From Candidatus Aminicenantota bacterium (GTDB taxonomy: Bacteria; Acidobacteriota; Aminicenantia; S016-38): a stretch of DNA of 25,782 bases. Both the position numbers and the translations under genes were made by a program. The notes beneath the pieces are model-generated. The model was not told the DNA's origin and searched no databases. It saw only the letters and a program-made list of their open reading frames with translations. The stretch spans positions 1 through 25,782 of the forward strand of contig JAMOUL010000316.1 in assembly GCA_027062035.1 (NCBI GenBank), given 5' to 3'. Positions 10,852 to 17,759 of the stretch are shown here, piece by piece. Every line of letters starts with the position of its first letter. Positions within the stretch are counted from its first letter, which is position 1.

Positions 10852-12054
10852 GTGATAAAATATTATTTCATGTGGTTAAAACTGGCAATTGTTGTTGGAA
10901 TTTTACTTTTTCTTCTGGCAATAAGAGTAAATCTGTCTTTGGCTATTCTTATTCCCGGAATTTTACTCGCTATTCTATCCCGCATGAGTTTAAGCGAGAT
11001 TTTAACCTCTTCATATAAATCTCTAACAGACTATTACACTCTGCGACTCTTTGCTATTATTTATCTCGTACTTCTTCTGGTGGAAATTCAGAAATATAAA
11101 GGCTCACTTCAACAACTGGTAAAGGGGATGGAAGGGCTTTTTGGGAACAAGTGGTTAACCATAACATTTTCTCCAGCGTTAATAGGCCTTCTCCCCATGC
11201 CTGGAGGCGCTTTAGTCTCTGCCCCCGTTCTAAACGAAGCCTTGCCAGAAGAAAATGTATCTCCGGAATTAAAAACCTTTATTAACTTCTGGTTCAGACA
11301 TATCTGGGAGTACTTCTGGCCTCTTTATCAGGGTTTTCTTGTTACCGTGGCCATTTTCGGCATAAAGACTGTTGAACTTATGAAAAACCAATTTTATTTC
11401 ACCGCCATTGCTGCAATACTGGGTTATCTAAGTCTCTTAATTGCCTTTCCAAAATTAAAAGCTAATGGAGAACGGGTCAATACGAAGAAGGCTGCTGCCT
11501 CACTGTTGCGGGGAACCTGGGAGATTCTTTTAATTGTTATTCTCATACTGGGTTTAAAGCTGGACCTTTTGATTTCTCTATCCCTGGTTGTTCTTTTCTC
11601 TTTATTTTTAAGCATCCCCAACTCCAGAAAACCGGCAATTATCAAACAGGCATTTAATTTGAGACTCCTCTTGCTCCTTGGATCGGTTATGCTATTTAAG
11701 GGTTACATCATGGACTCTGAAATTTCCCGATTCTTAAAGAGCACCATATCCGGCTCCAGTGGAATTCTTCCTGTTTTGCTGGTAAGCATACCATTTACCA
11801 TAGGATTTCTAACAGGAGTAAATACTGCCTTTGCCGGAATTGCATTTCCCCTCTTCGTGCCTATCGTAGGCCATAATATAAATCAAATCTCCCTTCTATA
11901 CATAAGTGGCTTTTCCGGAGTTTTACTTTCCCCTCTTCACCTATGTCTGGTACTTTCTGCAGAGTATTACGAAGCTAAATTGATAAGAGTGTATAAATAT
12001 CTTACCATTCCAGTGATGGTCATTCTGGTACTGGCTATAATAATTTTTGCATGA
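10852..12054 (+). CDS. DUF401 family integral membrane protein
   Basis: This roughly 400-residue protein is almost entirely hydrophobic, with about 10 likely membrane segments. It carries motifs I associate with DUF401: 'GLLPMPGGALVSAPVLNEA' (112-130) and 'FWFRHIWEYFWPLYQG' (146-161). DUF401 belongs to the broad ion-transporter type of secondary carriers related to GntP-like permeases; no substrate is established. The start is uncertain. GTG at 10852 is the longest frame, and ATG at 10870 gives a cleaner first membrane helix; neither has a good ribosome binding site. A weak -10 (TATAAA, 10829-10834) lies just upstream and would give a very short leader. It is divergent from metK and overlaps the next gene by 4 bases (ATGA). 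Confidence 0.7.
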   Translation: MIKYYFMWLKLAIVVGILLFLLAIRVNLSLAILIPGILLAILSRMSLSEILTSSYKSLTDYYTLRLFAIIYLVLLLVEIQKYKGSLQQLVKGMEGLFGNKWLTITFSPALIGLLPMPGGALVSAPVLNEALPEENVSPELKTFINFWFRHIWEYFWPLYQGFLVTVAIFGIKTVELMKNQFYFTAIAAILGYLSLLIAFPKLKANGERVNTKKAAASLLRGTWEILLIVILILGLKLDLLISLSLVVLFSLFLSIPNSRKPAIIKQAFNLRLLLLLGSVMLFKGYIMDSEISRFLKSTISGSSGILPVLLVSIPFTIGFLTGVNTAFAGIAFPLFVPIVGHNINQISLLYISGFSGVLLSPLHLCLVLSAEYYEAKLIRVYKYLTIPVMVILVLAIIIFA

Positions 12055-12611
12055 AATTAAGTGATATAGAAAAAAAACTCAGAAAATTCGGATTAAAACC
12101 TGCGCAGAAATATATAGTAGTATGTATAGACAAACAAAAATTATGCCTTGTAAAGCAGAAAAAAATCCTGAAGGTATATTCAATATCCACTTCCAGATTT
12201 GGAACCGGAAACGAAAAAGATAGCTACAAAACCCCTCTGGGAGTTCACAGAATTTTTAAAAAAATAGGGGATAATGCACCTTCAGGAAGTGTATTTGAAG
12301 GACGACAACTTACAGGAAAAATCGTTTCTATTCCATCGCCGGGAGATCTGATAACCACACGAATCCTGTGGCTGGAAGGACTGGAATGGGCTATAAACAG
12401 AGGAGGGAACGTGGATTCCCTGGAAAGATACATATATATACACGGAACACCGGAGGAAGATAAAATCGGGTTCCCTGCATCTAAGGGATGTATAAGAATG
12501 AAAAATCAGGATATTATCTCTTTATATAATGATGTGGAGGAGGGAACCCTCCTCCACATTGTATCTCAGTGTTTCTTTCTTGCAGAAGCAGAAGAAGACG
12601 AACTGCTATAG
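12051..12611 (+). CDS. L,D-transpeptidase (YkuD) domain protein without signal peptide
   Basis: The 186-residue protein has a YkuD fold: beta-rich N-half with 'YIVVCIDKQKLCLV', 'SYKTPLGVHRIFK', then the active-site region 'YIYIHGTPEEDKIGFPASKG' followed by CIRM. Catalytic candidates are His131, Cys147 and Arg149. Enzymes of this family cross-link peptidoglycan through diaminopimelate or attach lipoproteins, normally outside the cytoplasm. Here the N-terminus (MKLSDIEKKLRKFG) is charged and has no export signal or membrane helix. Either the true start is missed, export is non-classical, or the enzyme acts inside the cell. Residues beyond about 171 are encoded past a strong palindrome and overlap the convergent DUF6600 gene by 46 bases. 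Coupled to the DUF401 gene by ATGA. Confidence 0.82.
   Translation: MKLSDIEKKLRKFGLKPAQKYIVVCIDKQKLCLVKQKKILKVYSISTSRFGTGNEKDSYKTPLGVHRIFKKIGDNAPSGSVFEGRQLTGKIVSIPSPGDLITTRILWLEGLEWAINRGGNVDSLERYIYIHGTPEEDKIGFPASKGCIRMKNQDIISLYNDVEEGTLLHIVSQCFFLAEAEEDELL
12532..12559. terminator. Perfect 28-bp palindrome, possible bidirectional terminator
   Basis: Two perfect 13-base arms (ATGTGGAGGAGGG and its complement) flank AA, giving a very stable GC-rich hairpin on either strand; G-U and A-U pairs can extend it at the base. On the minus strand it begins 6 bases after the DUF6600 stop codon, where a terminator is expected. On the plus strand it lies inside the last 27 codons of the L,D-transpeptidase gene. 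Neither side has a clean U-tract (CATTATATAA on one side, TGTATCTCAG on the other), so intrinsic termination is unproven; RNA stability is an alternative role. Confidence 0.5.
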
Positions 12612-14605
12612 GAATGACCGCTATAACTCCTCGAAGAAGACGAATAGGAGTGACTGCTATAACTTCTGGAAGGTCTTGAATAGGAGCTACCGGAACTGGA
12701 ATATCCTCCCCAGCTTCTGGAGGAACGCGAATATCCCCTGTAAGAACGGGAAGATGTTCCCTTGAAGGAATTAACTATGGAATTCCACACGCCTTTTATT
12801 CCTCCCCTCTTTTTACTGCTATAATAGCTACCATAATTCTTTGAAGAGGAATAAGTTCTGTACCTCCTACTTCCATAGGTATCATAATATTTTCTGGAAT
12901 AATATGTGTTACTCTTGCCAGATCCATGAGAATAGTAGTTACGTGAGTATGTTTTTCTTGAGCTGTAATATTTATTACCCGTGGAATTTCTGTAATAAGG
13001 CGTTTTGTATCTGGTTGATCCATATCTTGTGCTGCTTCCGTAAGTTGAATATCCATAATTTCTTTTGCTTCCCGAATAATATGACCTTCCTGTACTCCTG
13101 TAAGAATTAATGTAACCATATGTTTCCTTTTTCTTTTTCTTTGCCGTTTTTTTCTTAGCGGAACTCGATGAAGAACTGGAATATCCGGAGGAAGAGCTTC
13201 CAGAAGCCTTGCGTCTTGTTAATGCCTTCCTTGACACTGCTCCCCTGGAACTGGAAGAAGTTCCATATGAAGTACCGCCTGAGGAAGTACCATGGGTTTT
13301 TACCCCTGATCTTCTATAAACAGTGCCTTTGCGAACAGCTCCTGTTGCGCTACCAGCAGTTACCGGGACCACTCCAGAAACCACCCTCTTATATCCCATC
13401 CTGGTTTTCTTAACTGCATAAACAGGCTTTAATCTGGGAGGAGTAGAAAATACCCTTACCTTAGAAACCCCAACGGCCCTGAGCTGAGATTTTCTTAGAG
13501 CAGCTCTTCTTATGTTACTGGCTATAAATTGATCCTTTCTTACAAATACCCAGGAAGATGAATAAAGTGGTACATAGTTGTAGTAATGATAAACCACACC
13601 ATTTATGATGATTATGGGCCTTCCGTAGAAATCAATGGGGCACCATCCGATATATCCGTCGAACCACGTCCAGTTTACCCACGCATATCCCCATCTTGGT
13701 ACAGGAATCCAGTACCAGCCTATACTTGCACTCCATCCCCAGCGGCCATAGTGGTAAACGGCCCAACCCCAGGGCTCATAACCGACCCAGAACCAACCCT
13801 CAGGAAACCAGACCCATCTTCCATAATAATAGGGTCTCCAATCATCATAAATTCTTCTTGGTACCCAAACCCAGCCGTATGGAGGTACATATCTCCAGGT
13901 TCCGTACATCTCAAGTTCCCAGCCATAATCGCTTAATTCAGGAGGCAAATATCTGCTGTGCCGGTATCCTCTTTCTATTTTTCTGTCCCTATCCCTATTC
14001 CAGTAGTAAAAATCGTCCCTGAAACCCTTCAATCTGTCCGGCCCAAAAATTCTGTCTCTTGTAACGATCACAATTTCACCGGAACCTATATCAATATCCT
14101 CTTCTCCTACACGTAATTCCGCATAACCCTTTTCCACCGCAAATTTTATCTCTCCCCTGTCGTACGTGATTCTGTAAACGCCCTTATCCATAGGGATAAA
14201 TTCTCCCCCTCTTGCCTCAATATTTATTTTCAACCTGTCCCTGAAGGTTCTGACAAAAATATCTCCGTAAACCAGGCTAAGCTCAAGTCTCTTACTCCTC
14301 TCGAAGGGAAGCACCGTAATATCAAGCTTGGTCCTTTGGTTTAATCTTATATAAGTAGAGTATCCTACATAAATCTCTGCCAAACCATCTTCTCCGGTGA
14401 AAATCCTGTCTCCTTCTCCAACTGGCATATTTAACGTAGCATCTTCTATCCCTGTTTCTCCCGCTCTCTCAATAAAAACATGTCCTTCAATATGACTTAT
14501 CCGGGCAAAAAATCTGTAATTGTCTGTAGAATAGGGTTGCTGAGCCATTACAAACCCGATAACCACAAGGAACGCCGTCATCAAAACCAATGCCTTTCTT
14601 CTCAT
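12566..14605 (-). CDS. Secreted FecR-domain / DUF6600 protein with Ser-Tyr-rich basic tail
   Basis: The 679-residue protein starts with a signal peptide (MRRKALVLMTAFLVVIGFVMA, likely cleaved before QQ). Residues about 35-185 fit a FecR-like domain ('GHVFIERAGE', 'GEGDRIFTGEDGLAEIYV', 'YIRLNQRTKLDI', 'ELSLVYGDIFVR'). Residues about 225-330 form a Trp/Tyr-rich repeat of the DUF6600 type, with units like 'YGTWRYVPPYGWVWVP', 'YGRWVWFPEGWFWVG' and 'YGRWGWSASIGWYWIP'. From about 410 to the end is a low-complexity, basic Ser/Tyr/Gly/Arg tail, including a Lys-rich stretch at 484-493. No function is established for DUF6600; the aromatic repeats suggest envelope polymer binding. It is monocistronic, divergent from the OB-like/kinase/regulator operon, with GGAGGTG before the ATG and a sigma-54-like promoter. 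Confidence 0.8.
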   Translation of the reverse strand: MRRKALVLMTAFLVVIGFVMAQQPYSTDNYRFFARISHIEGHVFIERAGETGIEDATLNMPVGEGDRIFTGEDGLAEIYVGYSTYIRLNQRTKLDITVLPFERSKRLELSLVYGDIFVRTFRDRLKINIEARGGEFIPMDKGVYRITYDRGEIKFAVEKGYAELRVGEEDIDIGSGEIVIVTRDRIFGPDRLKGFRDDFYYWNRDRDRKIERGYRHSRYLPPELSDYGWELEMYGTWRYVPPYGWVWVPRRIYDDWRPYYYGRWVWFPEGWFWVGYEPWGWAVYHYGRWGWSASIGWYWIPVPRWGYAWVNWTWFDGYIGWCPIDFYGRPIIIINGVVYHYYNYVPLYSSSWVFVRKDQFIASNIRRAALRKSQLRAVGVSKVRVFSTPPRLKPVYAVKKTRMGYKRVVSGVVPVTAGSATGAVRKGTVYRRSGVKTHGTSSGGTSYGTSSSSRGAVSRKALTRRKASGSSSSGYSSSSSSSAKKKTAKKKKKETYGYINSYRSTGRSYYSGSKRNYGYSTYGSSTRYGSTRYKTPYYRNSTGNKYYSSRKTYSRNYYSHGSGKSNTYYSRKYYDTYGSRRYRTYSSSKNYGSYYSSKKRGGIKGVWNSIVNSFKGTSSRSYRGYSRSSRSWGGYSSSGSSYSRPSRSYSSHSYSSSSRSYSGHSYSSSSSSASARKKH

Positions 14606-14628
14606 TTTTCACCTCCACCTTAAGTATA

Positions 14629-14643
14629 GCAATAAACGTGCCA
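14629..14643 (-). promoter_or_regulatory. Sigma-54 (-24/-12) promoter for the FecR/DUF6600 gene
   Basis: Read on the minus strand the sequence is TGGCACG-TTTA-TTGC followed by T, an almost exact match to the sigma-54 consensus YTGGCACGRNNNTTGCW, with GG at 14641-14642 and GC at 14629-14630. The predicted transcript would start near 14617, just ahead of the GGAGGTG ribosome binding site (about 14611-14617). A TATACT directly after the TTGC could serve as a sigma-70 -10, but no good -35 accompanies it. Confidence 0.75.
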
Positions 14644-14679
14644 ATAAACACAACGAAAAGATAGGGGAGTATTTTTATG

Positions 14680-14699
14680 GTGTCCTCATTTTCGGACAC
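14680..14699. promoter_or_regulatory. Inverted repeat GTGTCC-N8-GGACAC, candidate regulator site
   Basis: A perfect 6-base inverted repeat with an 8-base spacer lies between the two outward-facing sigma-54 promoters, about 37-58 bases upstream of the leftward -24 element and about 90-108 bases upstream of the rightward one. That placement suits an upstream activator site for the NtrC-type regulator encoded at 16411-17757. The assignment is positional inference only. Confidence 0.45.
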
Positions 14700-14721
14700 A
14701 AAAGGAAACAATTTCAGGTCA

Positions 14722-14748
14722 TCGACGATTTTGTCGACGATTCGACGA
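14722..14748. promoter_or_regulatory. Triple TCGACGA repeat, candidate regulator site
   Basis: TCGACGA occurs three times (14722, 14734 and 14742). The units also make overlapping inverted repeats: TCGAC-N6-GTCGA (14722-14737) and GTCGA-N4-TCGAC (14733-14746). The CG-rich repeats stand out against an AT-rich gap. They lie 40-66 bases upstream of the rightward -24 element and 80-107 bases from the leftward one, so they could be a second enhancer site shared by both promoters. Confidence 0.45.
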
Positions 14749-14787
14749 AATGGTAACCAAACTTCACTATTTTACCCATCCTTCAGC

Positions 14788-14801
14788 GGCACGAAAATTG
14801 C
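14788..14801 (+). promoter_or_regulatory. Sigma-54 (-24/-12) promoter for the OB-like/kinase/regulator operon
   Basis: GGCACG-AAAA-TTGC followed by TATAAT. The core matches the sigma-54 consensus from the -24 GG (14788-14789) to the -12 GC (14800-14801) and is identical in its fixed bases to the oppositely oriented element 145 bases to the left. The preceding T of consensus TGGCAC is C. A predicted start near 14813 falls two bases before the ATG at 14815, so the message would be essentially leaderless. TATAAT at 14802-14807 could instead be a sigma-70 -10, but its -35 region (TCCTTC) is poor. Confidence 0.7.
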
Positions 14802-14814
14802 TATAATAACTTTG

Positions 14815-15183
14815 ATGAAAAAAATGAACTTAATATTCGTACCCCTGCTTCTTATAAATATGCATTTTTATAATCCGTCAACTGTAAAGAAAGAATCGGG
14901 AAAAATTGAGTCAGCATCCCGGGTAAAGATGTACTCCAACAAATTGTTCTGGGTTTTAAAAATAAGGAACAAATATGATAAGATAATAAAGGTAGAGCTT
15001 GGCCCCTGTCAGTACATGGAAGGCTTTGCTCCTGAAAAAGGAGATTATGTCCAGGTAGAAGGTTCTTATTCCAGTGCAGAGGGGGAAACAATTCTTATAG
15101 CCAGGGAAATAACCTGGAAAGGGAGGTCTTGGATATTAAGAACAAAGGAGGGATTTCCACTCTGGCGAAGAAAAGGGGGTTAA
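14815..15183 (+). CDS. Small secreted OB-like protein
   Basis: The 122-residue product begins with a short hydrophobic, signal-like segment (MKKMNLIFVPLLLINM). The C-terminal half has the pattern 'VELGPCQYMEGFAPEKGDYV', then 'QVEGSY', 'ILIAREITWKGRSWILRTKE' and 'GFPLW'. This resembles small periplasmic OB-fold-like proteins of diderm bacteria with an LGP-x-Y-(M/L) turn and a final G-x-PLW. I cannot name a function. The frame is open further upstream, but the extension would cross the sigma-54 promoter, so I chose ATG 14815; ATG 14824 is equally possible. Neither has a ribosome binding site. It is co-transcribed with, and overlaps by one base (TAATG), the kinase gene, so it may be a sensing partner or output of that system. 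Confidence 0.65.
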   Translation: MKKMNLIFVPLLLINMHFYNPSTVKKESGKIESASRVKMYSNKLFWVLKIRNKYDKIIKVELGPCQYMEGFAPEKGDYVQVEGSYSSAEGETILIAREITWKGRSWILRTKEGFPLWRRKGG

Positions 15184-16421
15184 TGGGGAAAAGAAGGATT
15201 CTGTTTTTCATTGTAAGCACATCTGTATTTTCTATCATACTTGCTCTTTCCATTTATTTAATAAGCAATTATTTCATTTCAAAAAGTATTTCCCACCTTT
15301 ATAACAAATCCACCGAGGAAATTCAGCGAATTTACCGGGGAGCCCTTCTAAATCTTCTTAACACACACAAAACCAACGATGAAATCATAGATTTCTTTAT
15401 GGGAGAAAGCAGGGTAGCTTATGCTGCGATTCTGAACGGAGAGGGAGAAATCACAAATGCAGGAACAAAATTTGAGGCCTTTTTACCCATTGACAAAAGC
15501 GTGACGCTCTCAGGAGGCGGGGTAAGGGAACTATCCACACCTGCTGGTAAATTATCTGAGATCTCCATGCCTTTTATGAATTCAGAGAAAAAATTTATAG
15601 TAATAGGTTTCTTTCAACCCTTTACAAATATTGCAAAGAAACAACAACGAATTCATTTATTTCTTCTGGTAAGTATTGTAATTTTAATCTCAATAATATA
15701 TTCCTTTCTTACCATTTCTCTTGAAAAGAGATATTACACAAAGGAAATACAGCTTGAAAGGGAAAAAAAGGAAAAGGAACAATTCCTCATACTTTCAGGA
15801 ATTTCCTCCGGTGTCTCACATGAGATCAAAAATCCCTTAAACACCTTATCACTTGTTATTGAAAAATTATCCCTGGGGGTTGAAAAGGAAGAACTTGAGG
15901 AAATAACGTCTATAGCAAGAAGAGAAATAGACAGAATTAAATTTATAACAGAAAACTTCTCACTTTTGCTGAAAACTTCAAAGGGGAATAAAGAATGGGT
16001 AAAAATAGATACCATTGTAAAAGAATCCAGCAGATTATTGTCCTTCTTTCCTGATATGGAGATCGAAATAAAAAACAGAAACGTCCAGCTTTTCTCCAAC
16101 CCCTATATGTTAAGGGTCGTCATCAAAAATATCTTGAAAAACGCAGCGGATGCCATGGGGGGGAGGGGTAAGCTTATTATAGAAACAGAAAAATCCGGTG
16201 ATACCCTCCACCTTCTATTCAAGGACCACGGACCGGGAATAAAAAATCCCCATAAAATATTCTATCCATTTTACTCTGAAAAACACTCAGGAATGGGGAT
16301 AGGACTGTTTATTACAAAAAAAATCATTGAAGGTTTAGGCTGGAAAATAGAGGCAATTAACTGGGAAAAGGGAGGCGCAATAAAAATTTCTGTACCCAAA
16401 GGAGGGTATCTTGAAACCTAA
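15183..16421 (+). CDS. Membrane sensor histidine kinase
   Basis: The 412-residue kinase has membrane helices at about 6-32 and 158-180 enclosing a roughly 120-residue extracytoplasmic sensor region, a short charged linker (about 181-200) and the kinase core. The H-box is His213 in 'SSGVSHEIKNPLNTLSLV', the N-box is 'NILKNAADAMGGRG' (316-329), G1 is 'DHGPGIKN' (348-355) and G2 is 'GMGIGLFITKKI' (370-381). I see no HAMP or PAS domain. The H- and G-box style is that of NtrB/AtoS-type kinases. A start 18 codons upstream is open, but ATG 15183 overlaps the preceding stop (TAATG), has AAGGGGG ahead of it, and begins just before the first membrane helix. It overlaps the regulator gene by 11 bases. 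Confidence 0.92.
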   Translation: MGKRRILFFIVSTSVFSIILALSIYLISNYFISKSISHLYNKSTEEIQRIYRGALLNLLNTHKTNDEIIDFFMGESRVAYAAILNGEGEITNAGTKFEAFLPIDKSVTLSGGGVRELSTPAGKLSEISMPFMNSEKKFIVIGFFQPFTNIAKKQQRIHLFLLVSIVILISIIYSFLTISLEKRYYTKEIQLEREKKEKEQFLILSGISSGVSHEIKNPLNTLSLVIEKLSLGVEKEELEEITSIARREIDRIKFITENFSLLLKTSKGNKEWVKIDTIVKESSRLLSFFPDMEIEIKNRNVQLFSNPYMLRVVIKNILKNAADAMGGRGKLIIETEKSGDTLHLLFKDHGPGIKNPHKIFYPFYSEKHSGMGIGLFITKKIIEGLGWKIEAINWEKGGAIKISVPKGGYLET

Positions 16422-17757
16422 AAAAATACTTATAGTAGAGGACGAAAAAACACAGGCACAGCTTCTGGCGGACGTTTTAAAAAAACACGGATATAATGCC
16501 TCCTTCTGTCTGGATGTGGAAAGAGCAAAGGGGAAGGTACCTGAAGTGGATATAGTTCTGGTGGACTATAAACTGGGAAAACGTTCTGGTATGGAACTTA
16601 TAGATTGGATAAGAGAAAACGATATCCCTGTGGGAATAATAATGATAACAGCCTTTGGAAGCATTGAGCTGGCTGTAGAGGCTGTTAAGCGGGGGGCGGA
16701 CGATTTCCTTTCAAAGCCCATAAACGCGGAGGAACTATCCCTCAGACTTGAAAAGGTATATGAAAAAATAAGCCTCAAGAAGGAAGTGGAATATTTAAGG
16801 GATAAATTTTCCATTGTGGAATCTCTGGAGGATTTTCCCTTCCGCTCCGCCAAAATGAAAAATGTAATAAGGCTTATTGAAAAGGCAGCTGAGACAGATG
16901 CCAATATTCTGATAACCGGGGAAACAGGCACAGGAAAGGAAAGGGTAGCCGAACTTATCCACACCCATTCTAAAAGAAGAAGGGGACCCTTCGTAAGGGT
17001 AAATATATGTGCAATACCGGAAACTCTTCTGGAATCAGAGCTTTTCGGTGCGGAAAAGGGTGCTTATACCGGAGCAGACAGGAGGATGATAGGTAAATTC
17101 GAGGAGGCCAATGGGGGAACTTTATTACTGGATGAAATTGCGGACCTTCCTCTTGGAAGCCAGGTAAAACTCCTGAGGGCTGTACAGAATAAGAAAATTA
17201 TGCGTCTGGGGTCTTCAAAGGAAATTGAAGTGGATGTAAGGATTATTGCAACCACCAATAAAAATATAGAAGAAGAAGTTTATCAGGGAAACTTCAGAGA
17301 GGATCTTTATTATCGCCTGAACGTTTTAAGGATCTATATTCCGCCTCTAAGGGAAAGAACAGAGGATATCGTAGTCCTCGTTAATTATTTTATGAAAAAG
17401 TTTTCAAAGCGCGAAGGTAAAAGAATAAAGGGGATAACCAGAGAAGCCATGGAAAAGCTCCTGAACTACAATTATCCTGGAAACGTAAGGGAACTCGAAA
17501 ACATAATGGAGAGAGCCATAATTATTACTGGAGACGATCAGATAAAGGAAGAGGATATAATCCTTGATTTCAGCATCAGAAAAGAAGAAGACTTTGTGGA
17601 GGGAAAATCTCTGGGTCAGCTCCTTGAAGAGAGGGAGAAGGAAATAATTTTAAGAGCCCTTAACAAGTGCAACTGGGTAAAAACAAAGGCTGCTGAAATG
17701 CTTAGAATAAGCGAAAGAAAGCTACGATATCGAATGGAAAGACTGGGCATAGAATAA
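16411..17757 (+). CDS. NtrC-family sigma-54-dependent response regulator
   Basis: The 448-residue activator has three domains: receiver (1-120; acidic pocket around Glu10-Asp11, phospho-acceptor Asp52, Lys102), AAA+ (about 145-375; Walker A GETGTGKE at 170-177, Walker B LLLDEI at 238-243, FREDLYYRLNV near 295-305) and a C-terminal Fis-type helix-turn-helix (about 405-445). The sigma-54 contact loop is GAYTGA at 217-222, a Tyr-for-Phe variant found in natural activators. The start is TTG with GGAGG six bases upstream; no better ATG fits the receiver start. It overlaps the kinase gene by 11 bases and surely forms its partner. Two bases separate its stop from the convergent rnc stop. Likely targets are the two sigma-54 promoters at 14629-14643 and 14788-14801, hence autoregulation. 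Confidence 0.95.
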   Translation: MKPKKILIVEDEKTQAQLLADVLKKHGYNASFCLDVERAKGKVPEVDIVLVDYKLGKRSGMELIDWIRENDIPVGIIMITAFGSIELAVEAVKRGADDFLSKPINAEELSLRLEKVYEKISLKKEVEYLRDKFSIVESLEDFPFRSAKMKNVIRLIEKAAETDANILITGETGTGKERVAELIHTHSKRRRGPFVRVNICAIPETLLESELFGAEKGAYTGADRRMIGKFEEANGGTLLLDEIADLPLGSQVKLLRAVQNKKIMRLGSSKEIEVDVRIIATTNKNIEEEVYQGNFREDLYYRLNVLRIYIPPLRERTEDIVVLVNYFMKKFSKREGKRIKGITREAMEKLLNYNYPGNVRELENIMERAIIITGDDQIKEEDIILDFSIRKEEDFVEGKSLGQLLEEREKEIILRALNKCNWVKTKAAEMLRISERKLRYRMERLGIE

Positions 17758-17759
17758 TT

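Noticed and set aside
12796..13119. Second minus-strand frame inside the DUF6600 gene tail
   Set aside because: Explained by the repetitive, low-complexity codons of the Ser/Tyr-rich tail read in another frame.
14677..14814. Upstream in-frame extension of the OB-like protein
   Set aside because: It would translate across the enhancer-like repeats and the rightward sigma-54 promoter, and would bury the signal-like segment 46 residues into the protein.
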